Positions 1-6,214 of a DNA stretch of 11,512 bases are shown piece by piece (positions within the stretch are counted from its first letter, which is position 1; each line of letters opens with the position of its first letter). Under the pieces are notes generated by a model. It made no database searches. It was not told where the DNA came from and was given only the letters and a program-made list of their open reading frames with translations. Source of the DNA: Porphyrobacter sp. (GTDB lineage: Bacteria > Pseudomonadota > Alphaproteobacteria > Sphingomonadales > Sphingomonadaceae); assembly GCA_021732945.1 (NCBI GenBank), contig JAKFWB010000409.1, forward strand, positions 1 to 11,512. Direction: 5' to 3'. The translations under genes were made by a program, and so were the position numbers.

Positions 1-800
1 ATCAGGTTGGCGATCTTGCCACTCTGTTCCGGCTCGACACCCGGCTGGAAGGGCGCGACCAGCAATTCTATCTCGGCATGGTGCTGAAAGGCGCGGCCGA
101 TCCGCAGGCGATGACCGCCGCGCTGACCACATTCCGCGATGGGGCATGGGCCGATCCGGAGCGGCAATTGCTGGGACAGGCGCAGGATGCATGGCTCGCC
201 AAAGGGCTGGCCGCCTCCACCGCTGGCGGCACACACTGGCAGGTGCTGGTGCAGCAGGTGCTGATCGGCAGCCTCAAGACCCCGCCATCGCTGATCAGCC
301 AATTGGGCGCCGAAGTGCCCGCCTATGTTCGCGAGCGCCTGACCGCTTCGGCGATGGCGAGCACGGTTGGCCTGCCGCTCAATATGGACGCATGGGATGG
401 TTACCCCGCCGCGCGCGAACGGGTGTTCAAGGCCGCGCTGTCAGCGGATGCCAACCTGATCGTGCTGGCGGGCGACACGCATAATGGCTGGGCCTTCGAC
501 CTGTCGCATGATGGTGCCAAGGTCGGCGTGGAACTGGGCGTATCCTCGGTCAGCTCGCCCGGGTTCGAAACCTACCTGCCCTTCATCCCTTCCGCGACGC
601 TGGCGAGCGCGCTGGTGGCGGAGAATGAGCAGCTCAAATGGGCGGACATGTCGCAGCGCGGTTACATGGTGATGGAACTGACCCCCACCCGTGCGGTGAC
701 CGAATATCGCTTCAGCACCGGGATCAAGCAACGCTCGACCAAGCTGGCGGGGACCAAGCGGATTGCGACCGACAAGGGTTCGGGGACACTGACGGTTTAG
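1..800 (+). CDS. phoD: PhoD-like alkaline phosphatase (metallophosphatase), C-terminal part
   Basis: This is the 3' part of a gene that begins before the window. The reading frame is open from base 3, ahead of the first internal ATG at 78, and continues the protein (residues reading VGDLATLFRLDTRLEGRD). PhoD-family enzymes are exported metallophosphoesterases that release phosphate from phosphomono- and diesters. Family marks seen here are an LGQAQDAWL segment, a QQVLIGSL segment and the late metal-site block LAGDTHNGWAFDL, whose Asp, His and Asn match the usual metal/phosphate ligands. The following SSVSSPGFETYLP stretch is also typical. The N-terminal signal and the first metal motifs lie outside the window. 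The stop shares bases with the convergent XRE gene stop (797-800), leaving no room for a terminator. The family call is firm; substrate and export route cannot be read from this part. Confidence 0.88.
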   Translation, partial: QVGDLATLFRLDTRLEGRDQQFYLGMVLKGAADPQAMTAALTTFRDGAWADPERQLLGQAQDAWLAKGLAASTAGGTHWQVLVQQVLIGSLKTPPSLISQLGAEVPAYVRERLTASAMASTVGLPLNMDAWDGYPAARERVFKAALSADANLIVLAGDTHNGWAFDLSHDGAKVGVELGVSSVSSPGFETYLPFIPSATLASALVAENEQLKWADMSQRGYMVMELTPTRAVTEYRFSTGIKQRSTKLAGTKRIATDKGSGTLTV

Positions 801-988
801 TCGCGGCTGAAAATCGCCTCAATCGGCAGTTCGAACAGCTCGGCGATGGTGAAGGCGAGCGGCAGGGACGGGTCATAGCGCCCGGTCTCGATGGCGTTCA
901 CGCTCTGGCGGGACACGCCCAATCGGTCGGCGAGGTCTTGCTGGCTCCAGCTCCGCTCGGCGCGCAGCACCTTGAGGCGGTTGTTCAA
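797..988 (-). CDS. XRE/Cro-family helix-turn-helix regulator, 63 aa
   Basis: A compact single-domain DNA-binding protein. The helix-turn-helix runs from about residue 14 to 34 (SQQDLADRLGVSRQSVNAIE), followed by the family-typical GRYDPSLPLAF and a last helix ending PIEAIFSRD. There is no ligand or oligomerisation domain beyond this, as in other 60-70 aa Cro/C1-type regulators. Its ATG overlaps the stop of the upstream membrane-protein gene by 4 nt (ATGA, 985-988), so the two are almost certainly co-transcribed and translationally coupled. Small XRE regulators of this type are often found beside small membrane proteins. I infer that it controls its own operon through the three dyads at 1665-1735. 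The signal it responds to is unknown. Confidence 0.88.
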   Translation of the reverse strand: MNNRLKVLRAERSWSQQDLADRLGVSRQSVNAIETGRYDPSLPLAFTIAELFELPIEAIFSRD

Positions 989-1545
989 CGCATTTCACCA
1001 AATGTGCCATATTTGATCTTGTTCGCGACGCCCCCGATGCCGATCCCAAAGCACCATATGGTCGGCCACCAGTAAGCGACGACCGGATCGACGATCTTGT
1101 AGGTCTCCAGATACCCCCAAACCGCAGCGAGGGTGAACGAGACCCCGGTCGCAATGAGCCCCTGGCGGACATACAGCAGGCGGAAGAACTCGTCCTGTTC
1201 CTCGACAATCAGGGCGCCGAAGATCCAGATCACCCCTGCAAACGACAGGCCCGGCAACAGCGCGAGCAAGGCCGCAAGTGGCCCGGTAAGCCCGCGATCC
1301 TCGATCTGGTTCTCAGCCACGAACAGAGTGAGAAGATAGAACGCCATCACCAGTGCCATGCGCGTGAGGTAGCGCTGACTGGCCTTGCTGTCCGAACGCG
1401 ATTGCCTGAGGCTGCGAACGAAGGCGAATACCATCAGCGCAACCGGAACAATCGCCAGAACATAGGCGGTCCCGATATTGATCGCCTCGCTCTTCCACAG
1501 AAACAGAACCATCAACGCGGCCAGGACCGATGATACTGCCGCCAC
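985..1545 (-). CDS. Multipass integral membrane protein, partner of XRE regulator
   Basis: A hydrophobic protein with about six membrane segments. The first begins right at the chosen N-terminus (VAAVSSVLAALMVLFLW), then come IGTAYVLAIVPVALMVFAF, MALVMAFYLLTLFVAE, LAALLALLPGLSFAGVIWIFGAL, LIATGVSFTLAAVWGYLE and a last one around WWPTIWCFGIGIGG. Between segments 4 and 5 is an acidic turn, VEEQDEFFR. I recognise no enzymatic motif. Two starts are possible, both GTG: 1602 (205 aa) has no clear ribosome site, while 1545 (186 aa) has AGGAG (1553-1557) seven bases upstream. I chose 1545. The stop overlaps the XRE start. A regulator fused by overlap to a small membrane protein suggests a sensing or modulating pair, but function is not assignable. 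Confidence 0.82.
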   Translation of the reverse strand: MAAVSSVLAALMVLFLWKSEAINIGTAYVLAIVPVALMVFAFVRSLRQSRSDSKASQRYLTRMALVMAFYLLTLFVAENQIEDRGLTGPLAALLALLPGLSFAGVIWIFGALIVEEQDEFFRLLYVRQGLIATGVSFTLAAVWGYLETYKIVDPVVAYWWPTIWCFGIGIGGVANKIKYGTFGEMR

Positions 1546-1551
1546 GAAACA

Positions 1552-1557
1552 GCTCCT
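1552..1557 (-). promoter_or_regulatory. Shine-Dalgarno site deciding the membrane-protein start
   Basis: On the minus strand AGGAGC is followed after about seven bases by GTG (1543-1545). The upstream in-frame GTG at 1600-1602 has only CACAAGTAG before it. The site therefore favours the shorter, 186-aa product, which would begin directly with its first membrane helix. Confidence 0.55.
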
Positions 1558-1664
1558 GCCCGAAACCGTGGCGCTGGTTGAATCGCCGTTCACTGGACGC
1601 ACCTACTTGTGCCGCCGCGTTCAGGGTTGGCTCCCGGAGCGGAGGGTTTGGTGAGCTGGGTCAT

Positions 1665-1735
1665 TGACAAGCTTCCTTTCAGTTATGGAAAGGATACTTG
1701 TCATAAGTTGGCGCGGATGTCAAGGAAGCTTTCCA
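1665..1735. promoter_or_regulatory. Three phased dyad operators upstream of membrane protein/XRE pair
   Basis: Three copies of TG-N2-AAG-N4-CTT-N1-2-CA are present: 1665-1681 (one base short in the last spacer), 1686-1703 and 1718-1735. Their centres lie 21 and about 32 bases apart, close to two and three turns of B-DNA, so they face the same side of the helix. Copies 1 and 2 also form an inverted repeat with 15-base arms, 13 matching (1666-1680 and 1688-1702, loop 1681-1687). AAGCTTCCTT at 1669-1678 recurs inverted at 1722-1731. On the minus strand copy 3 contains TTGACA (1723 to 1718), a possible -35 box, but the -10 choices (AAGTAT at spacing 18) are weak. A dimeric XRE protein typically binds such dyads, so autoregulation by the 63-aa regulator is inferred. 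Confidence 0.6.
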
Positions 1736-1800
1736 TTGAGGCCGCCGGAAAGTCTGTCTCAACGTGTGTTTCATCAACTTGCGCGTGACTCAGGGCTGTT

Positions 1801-1805
1801 GGAGG
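1801..1805 (+). promoter_or_regulatory. Shine-Dalgarno site of the thrS leader peptide
   Basis: GGAGG lies eight bases before ATG 1814. It is much stronger than the site in front of thrS itself, which supports real translation of the short leader ORF. Confidence 0.65.
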
Positions 1806-1813
1806 CTTATCAC

Positions 1814-1894
1814 ATGGCCATGGCCCATCTGTTGCCCATCACCGGCACGACCACCACCACCCGGACTATCCGGGGGCGGCGGCGCGCGGGTTAA
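1814..1894 (+). CDS. Threonine-rich leader peptide of thrS, 26 aa
   Basis: A short ORF of 26 codons with a strong ribosome site (GGAGG 1801-1805). Its middle reads ITGTTTTTRTI: seven Thr codons at peptide positions 10, 12-16 and 18 (five ACC, one ACG, one ACT), then an Arg-rich end RGRRRAG and TAA at 1892-1894. It lies 127 bases before the threonyl-tRNA synthetase start. Leader peptides rich in the cognate amino acid, as in thrL, hisL and trpL, act as ribosome-stalling sensors of charged tRNA in transcription attenuation. Overlapping antiterminator and terminator stems follow directly. The peptide itself probably has no function beyond being translated. A second in-frame ATG at 1820 is possible but less well spaced. 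Confidence 0.78.
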   Translation: MAMAHLLPITGTTTTTRTIRGRRRAG

Positions 1895-1913
1895 GCCTGG
1901 CAGCCCGCCGCCC
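1860..1913 (+). promoter_or_regulatory. Antiterminator and pause hairpin of the thrS attenuator
   Basis: GGGCGGCGG (1874-1882), at the 3' end of the leader ORF, is exactly complementary to CCGCCGCCC (1905-1913), the 5' arm of the terminator. The two pairings exclude each other. A small hairpin CCCGGA (1860-1865)/TCCGGG (1869-1874) sits over the last Thr codon and could be the 1:2 or pause structure. With scarce Thr-tRNA, a ribosome held at the Thr codons 1847-1861 would leave 1874-1882 free to form the antiterminator. With ample Thr-tRNA, a ribosome reaching the stop at 1892-1894 would mask it and let the terminator form. The pairings are seen; the mechanism is inferred. Confidence 0.62.
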
Positions 1914-1940
1914 GGTTCGGGGCGGCGCGGTATTCTCCTC
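1905..1940 (+). terminator. Attenuator terminator before thrS
   Basis: CGCCGCCC (1906-1913) pairs with GGGCGGCG (1920-1927) around a six-base loop GGTTCG, giving eight G-C pairs. The stem can be extended by C1904-C1905 with G1929-G1930 past one bulged C. A pyrimidine-rich, only moderately T-rich tail follows (TATTCTCCTC, 1931-1940). It starts ten bases after the leader stop codon. The tail is weaker than in enterobacterial attenuators, which is common in GC-rich genomes. Confidence 0.62.
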
Positions 1941-2021
1941 AAACCGACTAACGTTCAACACCGCTCTTCCGGTGCGCGCCTCTCTGTGGCAGGGCGCGGC
2001 CAAACCAGACGGATTTGACCG

Positions 2022-4025
2022 ATGACCGAACTGCTCAAGATCAGCCTGCCCGATGGATCGGTGCGCGAAGTGGCTCCCGGCTCGACCCCGGCGGATATTG
2101 CCGCCGCGATTGGCCCCGGCCTTGCCAAGGCGGCGCTCGCCGCGCGCGTGAATGGGGAACTGCGCGATCTCACCCGGCCGTTTGAGGGCGATGCCGAACT
2201 CGCGCTGGTCACCGCGCGCGATGAGGCCGATGCGCTCGAACTCGCCCGCCACGATTACGCCCACGTTCTGGCCGAGGCGGTGCAGGCGCTGTTCCCCGGC
2301 ACGCAGATCACCTTTGGCCCGTCCACCGACGATGGCTTCTATTACGACGTCAAGGCGCCCGAGGGGCGAGAGCCGTTCAGCATGGACGATCTGCCTGCGA
2401 TCGAGGACGCGATGCGCGCCATCATCCGCGCCGACAAGCCGCTGCGCCGCGAGGTCTGGAGCCGCGAACAGCTCATCGCCAAATGGGCTGGCGAAGGCGA
2501 AAGCTTCAAGGCCGAGTGGGCGCAGGAACTGCCCGAGGGTGAGGACCTGACGGTCTATTGGAGCGGCGACGACTGGCTCGACATGTGCCGCGGGCCGCAC
2601 CTGCCTTCGACCGGCAAGCTCGATCCCGATGCCTTCAAGCTGACCCGCGTGGCGGGCGCGTATTGGCGTGGGGATCAGAATAACCCCCAATTGACCCGCA
2701 TCTACGGCACCGGCTGGCTCAACAAGAAGCAGCTTCAGGCCCACCTAACCCGGCTGGAGGAAGCCGCCAAGCGCGACCACCGCAAGTTGGGGCGCGAGAT
2801 GGACCTGTTCCATTTGCAGGAAGAAGCTCACGGTTCTGTCTTCTGGCACCCCAAGGGCTACCGCATCTGGCGCGAGCTGGAATCCTATATGCGCCGCAAG
2901 ATGGACGGCGCAGGTTACCGCGAGATCAAGACCCCGCAGCTGATGGACGTGCGCCAGTGGACCCAGTCAGGCCACTGGGGGAAGTATGCGCAGAACATGT
3001 TCGCCGTGCCCGACGTGGTGCCTGAAGTCGACGAAGACAGCGGCGCGGCGTCTCCCAAGGTGGCCGACGATGCCGCCTGGCTCGCGATCAAGCCGATGAA
3101 CTGCCCGGCGCATGTGATGGTGTTCAAACAGGGCATCACTTCCTACCGCGATCTGCCGATCCGGCTCGGCGAGATGGGCTGTTGCCACCGCAACGAACCG
3201 CACGGCGCGCTCCACGGGCTGATGCGGGTGCGCCAGTTCACGCAGGACGATGCGCATATCTTCTGCACCGAAGCTCAGGTTGTGGCCGAAGTGCAGGACT
3301 TCCTCGCGCTGGCGGATTCGGTCTATCGCGACTTCGGCTTCACCTATGACATCAAGCTCGCCCTGCGCCCCGAAAAGCGCTTCGGCAGCGAGGCGGATTG
3401 GGACAAGGCCGAGCAGGAATTGCGCGACGCTTTGACCGCCAATGGCCTCAGCTGGGAAGAGCTCCCCGGCGAAGGCGCGTTCTACGCCCCCAAGCTCGAA
3501 TGGCATCTGACCGACGCAATCGGGCGGACGTGGCAGGTCGGCACGATCCAATCGGACCGGGTGCTGCCCGAGCGGCTCGATGCGCATTACATCGGCGAGG
3601 ATGGTGACAAGCACCGTCCGGTGATGCTGCACCGCGCGATCTTTGGTTCGTATGAGCGTTTCATCGGCATCCTGATCGAGCATTTCGCCGGACGCATGCC
3701 CGCGTGGCTCGCCCCAGTCCAGGCGGTGGTGGCCACAATCGTCTCGGACGCGGATGATTACGCGCGCGATGTCGAAGCGCAATTGCGCAGCGCGGGGATC
3801 CGGGTCGAGACCGATCTGCGCAACGAAAAGATCAACTACAAGGTGCGCGAACACAGCCTTGCCAAGGTCCCGCAACTGCTGGTGGTGGGCAAGCGCGAGG
3901 CCGAGGAAGGCACCGTCGCCGTGCGTACGCTGGGTGCGGAGCATCAAAAGGTGATGAGCCTCGCCGATGCCATCGCCATGCTGCGCGCGGAGGGCACTCC
4001 GCCCGATCTGAAAATGGAGAGCTGA
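2022..4025 (+). CDS. thrS: Threonyl-tRNA synthetase (ThrRS)
   Basis: A class II aminoacyl-tRNA synthetase charging tRNA-Thr in the cytoplasm; at 667 aa it is full length. Domain order is TGS-like N-terminus (about 1-65), editing domain with HDYAH (H77, H81) and DMCRGPH (C189, H193), catalytic core and anticodon-binding domain (about 560-667). The catalytic zinc ligands are C361 (MNCPAH), H412 (DDAHIFC) and H537 (MLHRAIFG). Motif 2 is CCHRNEP with R390, and motif 3 is around [16 protein letters not shown]. Between NMF and IKPMNC is a loop of acidic and Ala residues (about 328-352), longer than in the E. coli enzyme. The ATG at 2022 has only a weak ribosome site. Expression is probably set by the upstream threonine attenuator. 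A DUF305 gene follows after one base. Confidence 0.97.
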   Translation: MTELLKISLPDGSVREVAPGSTPADIAAAIGPGLAKAALAARVNGELRDLTRPFEGDAELALVTARDEADALELARHDYAHVLAEAVQALFPGTQITFGPSTDDGFYYDVKAPEGREPFSMDDLPAIEDAMRAIIRADKPLRREVWSREQLIAKWAGEGESFKAEWAQELPEGEDLTVYWSGDDWLDMCRGPHLPSTGKLDPDAFKLTRVAGAYWRGDQNNPQLTRIYGTGWLNKKQLQAHLTRLEEAAKRDHRKLGREMDLFHLQEEAHGSVFWHPKGYRIWRELESYMRRKMDGAGYREIKTPQLMDVRQWTQSGHWGKYAQNMFAVPDVVPEVDEDSGAASPKVADDAAWLAIKPMNCPAHVMVFKQGITSYRDLPIRLGEMGCCHRNEPHGALHGLMRVRQFTQDDAHIFCTEAQVVAEVQDFLALADSVYRDFGFTYDIKLALRPEKRFGSEADWDKAEQELRDALTANGLSWEELPGEGAFYAPKLEWHLTDAIGRTWQVGTIQSDRVLPERLDAHYIGEDGDKHRPVMLHRAIFGSYERFIGILIEHFAGRMPAWLAPVQAVVATIVSDADDYARDVEAQLRSAGIRVETDLRNEKINYKVREHSLAKVPQLLVVGKREAEEGTVAVRTLGAEHQKVMSLADAIAMLRAEGTPPDLKMES

Positions 4026-4026
4026 G

Positions 4027-4422
4027 ATGAAATTCTTAACCGCCTTCGTCCCTGGTTTGCTGCTGCTCGCCGCCTGCGGTGCCAAGACCGATACGGATGC
4101 CGCGACCGGAACAGGCGAGATGGACCATTCCGGCCACGCTATGGGCGAGGATTCCAAAGCTGAGCTGACCGAAGCGCAGGCGGCTTACAAGGCGGCCAAT
4201 GATGCGATGCACGCCGGAATGGCCGATATTCCCGCCGATCCCGACGTCGCCTTCATGCAGGGAATGCTCGCCCATCATCAGGGTGCGGTTGCCATGTCCG
4301 AAGTCGCGCTGAAATATGCCAAGGATGCGCAAGCGCGCGATCTTGCCGTCCGGGTGATCGCCGCGCAGGAAGAAGAAATCGCCGAGATGGAAGCCTGGCT
4401 CAAGCAGCGCAGCGGGAAGTAG
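4027..4422 (+). CDS. DUF305 family lipoprotein, putative metal-binding
   Basis: A 131-aa exported lipoprotein. The signal peptide MKFLTAFVPGLLLLAAC ends in a lipobox (LAAC, lipidated C17). The DUF305 core lies at about 73-126, with FMQGMLAHHQGAVAM (M77, M80, H83, H84, M90) and the helix ARDLAVRVIAAQEEEIAEMEAWL. A His/Met-rich linker (H34, H37, M39) and MHAGM (61-65) add more soft-metal ligands. DUF305 proteins are predicted ferritin-like helical bundles, and some members bind copper, so periplasmic copper or silver handling is a reasonable inference but not shown. It starts one base after the thrS stop (TGA-g-ATG), with GGAGAG ahead of its ATG inside thrS, so it must share that transcript and probably the threonine attenuation. 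Confidence 0.9.
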   Translation: MKFLTAFVPGLLLLAACGAKTDTDAATGTGEMDHSGHAMGEDSKAELTEAQAAYKAANDAMHAGMADIPADPDVAFMQGMLAHHQGAVAMSEVALKYAKDAQARDLAVRVIAAQEEEIAEMEAWLKQRSGK

Positions 4423-4436
4423 CGCACAGCGCAAGC

Positions 4437-5180
4437 ATGGAACTGGTCGGGGGCTTTACCGCGCTGCAAATTGCCGTCGCACTCGGCGCAGCGCTGGGCG
4501 CATCATTTGTGCGCGGGCTCACCGGATTCGGCATGGCGATCCTGCTGGTGCCGATCCTCGCGCTGGCGCTGCCCCCGGTCGAAGCCGTGGTGCTGGGCAA
4601 TTGCCTGTCGGTGCTGATTGGCCTGACCGAATTTCGCGCGCTGGTCCGCGATGCCGAGCGCAGCGCCTGGCAGATATGCCTCGCCGGGGCGATCACGACC
4701 CCGATTGGCCTGTTCGCACTATCGCTGACCGGGGCGGATGTGGCGCGGTTGGTGATTGCGCTTATCGCCTTCAGCGCCTTCCTCGCGATCCTGCTGCCGC
4801 GCCGGGGAAGTGCGATGCCGGGGTTGCTGGTCACGGGAGGAGTCGGCGTGCTGAGCGGGTTGATGACCGGCTATGCCGGAATGCCCGGCCCGCCAGTGGT
4901 GCCCTATTATGCCGGGCGCGAATTGCCGCGCAGCACAATCAAAGCCTCGATGCTGCTGATCTTCACCATCGCCGCCAGCGCCGGATTGGCCAGCGCAACA
5001 TGGCTCGGCATCCTGCGCTGGCAACTGATCGTGTTTGCGCTGGTGATGCTGCCGGTGATCCTGATCGGCAACCGGCTGGGCATGGCCGTTTCAGGCCGCA
5101 TCAGCGACCCGGTCTGGCGCGGCACTGTTGGCGTGGTGCTGGCAGGCGCGGCGGTGGGCGCGCTGATCCGCTTATTCTAG
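4437..5180 (+). CDS. TauE/SafE (TSUP) family permease
   Basis: A 247-aa polytopic inner-membrane protein of the TSUP family. Members export sulfite, sulfoacetate or other organosulfur anions, or take up small anions. It has about eight hydrophobic segments in two halves. The first half carries the family signature FVRGLTGFGMAILLVPIL (about 24-41), and the second half has a corresponding Gly/Pro-rich stretch, GLMTGYAGMPGPPVVPYY. Length fits the family (about 240-270). It begins 14 bases after the DUF305 stop with no strong ribosome site, so it is probably the third gene of the thrS unit. The stop overlaps the convergent DUF1223 gene by 4 bases (CTAG, 5177-5180). The substrate is not predictable from the sequence. 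Confidence 0.9.
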   Translation: MELVGGFTALQIAVALGAALGASFVRGLTGFGMAILLVPILALALPPVEAVVLGNCLSVLIGLTEFRALVRDAERSAWQICLAGAITTPIGLFALSLTGADVARLVIALIAFSAFLAILLPRRGSAMPGLLVTGGVGVLSGLMTGYAGMPGPPVVPYYAGRELPRSTIKASMLLIFTIAASAGLASATWLGILRWQLIVFALVMLPVILIGNRLGMAVSGRISDPVWRGTVGVVLAGAAVGALIRLF

Positions 5181-5947
5181 CTCAACCAACGCGCGGCGAG
5201 CACCGGGCCGCCGCCGGGTTCGCGCAGGACGAGCGCATAGCGGTTGGCACCCTTGACCTTGAGCTGTGCCGGGGTGACGACATGGCTGGCCTTGCCGCCC
5301 TTCCAGCTCGCGATGGTCTGCTCGCCGCGCAGCACATTGGTGTAAATCACCGTTCGCCCGCCATTCTCGCCGCTGCCGATGCCGACTTCGACTTCGCGGG
5401 TGGTAGCCACCAGCACCAGTTCCGCAGGCTTGCCGGTATCGCCGCCAAGGCCGACGCCAAAGCCTTCTGCGCCCAGATCCTTGACCCGGATGGCCGCATT
5501 GCCAGCGCCGCTATGGTGCGCGACGCCGCGGCGCACATCAAGCTCGCTTGATCCAACCGTGCCGAAGCGGCCATTGACCACGGCTTGCGGCGTGTAGACC
5601 CCGTTCCGGCCGGCCAGCCCGCGCTGGGAATAGGCCTGCTGCAAATTGGTGTTGGCTTCCTTGGCCAGCGTGTCTTTCCACCCCAACCGATCCCAATAGG
5701 TGACCGGGCGCGAGATCACGACCAGGCCGGGGCTCGGCGCAATCTTGGCGGCAACCTTGTCGGCCGGCGGGCAGGACGAACAGCCCTGGCTGGTGAACAG
5801 TTCGATCAGCACCGGCTCTCCGGTGGGTGAGACAACGCGGGCGTCGTTCTGCGCCTGCGCTGATGTGGCTTGCGAAACGGCGGTGGCTCCGGCACCAAGC
5901 GCGGCAATTCCGGCGAGAAGGGCGAGTGCAGTGCGGTTCGTGATCAT
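5177..5947 (-). CDS. DUF1223 domain protein, secreted thioredoxin-like
   Basis: A 256-aa protein with a Sec-type signal peptide (MITNRTALALLAGIAALGAG, cleavage likely after AQA near residue 32). The DUF1223 block VLIELFTSQGCSSCPPAD holds a CxxC pair at C56 and C59 in a thioredoxin-like position, followed by TYWDRLGWKDTLA, RNGVYTPQAVVNGR and a C-terminal beta-rich part ending AARWLS. The start at 5947 is preferred over the in-frame ATG at 6010, because GAGG lies about eight bases upstream and it gives a clean signal peptide. A periplasmic redox or chaperone role is inferred from the fold only. It is transcribed toward TauE/SafE, with 4-base overlapping stops. Confidence 0.9.
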   Translation of the reverse strand: MITNRTALALLAGIAALGAGATAVSQATSAQAQNDARVVSPTGEPVLIELFTSQGCSSCPPADKVAAKIAPSPGLVVISRPVTYWDRLGWKDTLAKEANTNLQQAYSQRGLAGRNGVYTPQAVVNGRFGTVGSSELDVRRGVAHHSGAGNAAIRVKDLGAEGFGVGLGGDTGKPAELVLVATTREVEVGIGSGENGGRTVIYTNVLRGEQTIASWKGGKASHVVTPAQLKVKGANRYALVLREPGGGPVLAARWLS

Positions 5948-6025
5948 CGGATCATCCTCAATGTGGTCGAGGGGATATACGCGCCAGATGGCCACTTGGT
6001 TACAGCGCAATTTGCGCCTGTTGCG

Positions 6026-6169
6026 TCAGAACGGTAGCGATTGTCCAGCCAGGATCAAAGCGGCTGCGCTGCCGAATATGATCGCCCGGCGCGCCAGATC
6101 AACCGGCGCCATCCGACCAGCGGCAGCGGCAGCGGCAAGCGGATAGGCAAGGGCAATGGCGCGGTTCAT
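6026..6169 (-). CDS. Possible small hydrophobic protein, 47 aa
   Basis: A short ORF starting MNRAIALAYP and ending LILAGQSLPF. It has an Ala-rich hydrophobic start (LAAAAAAG), a charged middle (DLARRA) and a second hydrophobic stretch (IIFGSAAALILAG), so it could be a small membrane or exported protein. It starts 36 bases after the agmatine deiminase stop on the same strand and ends 78 bases before the DUF1223 start, filling an otherwise empty gap. No good ribosome site is visible before its ATG (preceding bases TGGTCCGTGATT), and Ala-rich ORFs arise easily in GC-rich DNA. No family was recognised. Confidence 0.4.
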   Translation of the reverse strand: MNRAIALAYPLAAAAAAGRMAPVDLARRAIIFGSAAALILAGQSLPF

Positions 6170-6186
6170 AATCACGGACCATCGCC

Positions 6187-6214
6187 GCAAATCCCTAACG
6201 AATCGTTAATTTGC
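6187..6214. promoter_or_regulatory. Palindrome at the agmatine deiminase stop codon
   Basis: GCAAAT (6187-6192) and ATTTGC (6209-6214) flank a perfect dyad, TAACGA-A-TCGTTA (6196-6208). The left side has three extra bases, CCC. The agmatine deiminase stop codon (6206-6208 on the minus strand) is part of the inner arm. As RNA it would form a 12-pair hairpin with a three-base bulge. It lacks a T tract, so if it terminates transcription it does so poorly; it could also be a protein-binding site for the 47-aa ORF region. Confidence 0.4.

Noticed and set aside
1740..1800. Promoter of the thrS leader
   Set aside because: A promoter must lie near here, but TTGAGG (1736-1741) has only TCAACG at the right distance; nothing convincing can be assigned.
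1664..1894. 76-aa ORF on the plus strand
   Set aside because: It begins inside the operator region without a ribosome site. Only its last 26 codons, from ATG 1814 behind GGAGG, make sense, as the threonine leader.
1866..2744. 292-aa minus-strand ORF opposite thrS and its leader
   Set aside because: Arg/Gly/Ala-rich shadow of the thrS coding frame in GC-rich DNA, with no recognisable motif.
2967..4157. 396-aa minus-strand ORF opposite thrS
   Set aside because: Antisense shadow; composition (His/Arg/Leu-rich) and lack of domains point to third-position GC bias, and thrS is certain on the other strand.
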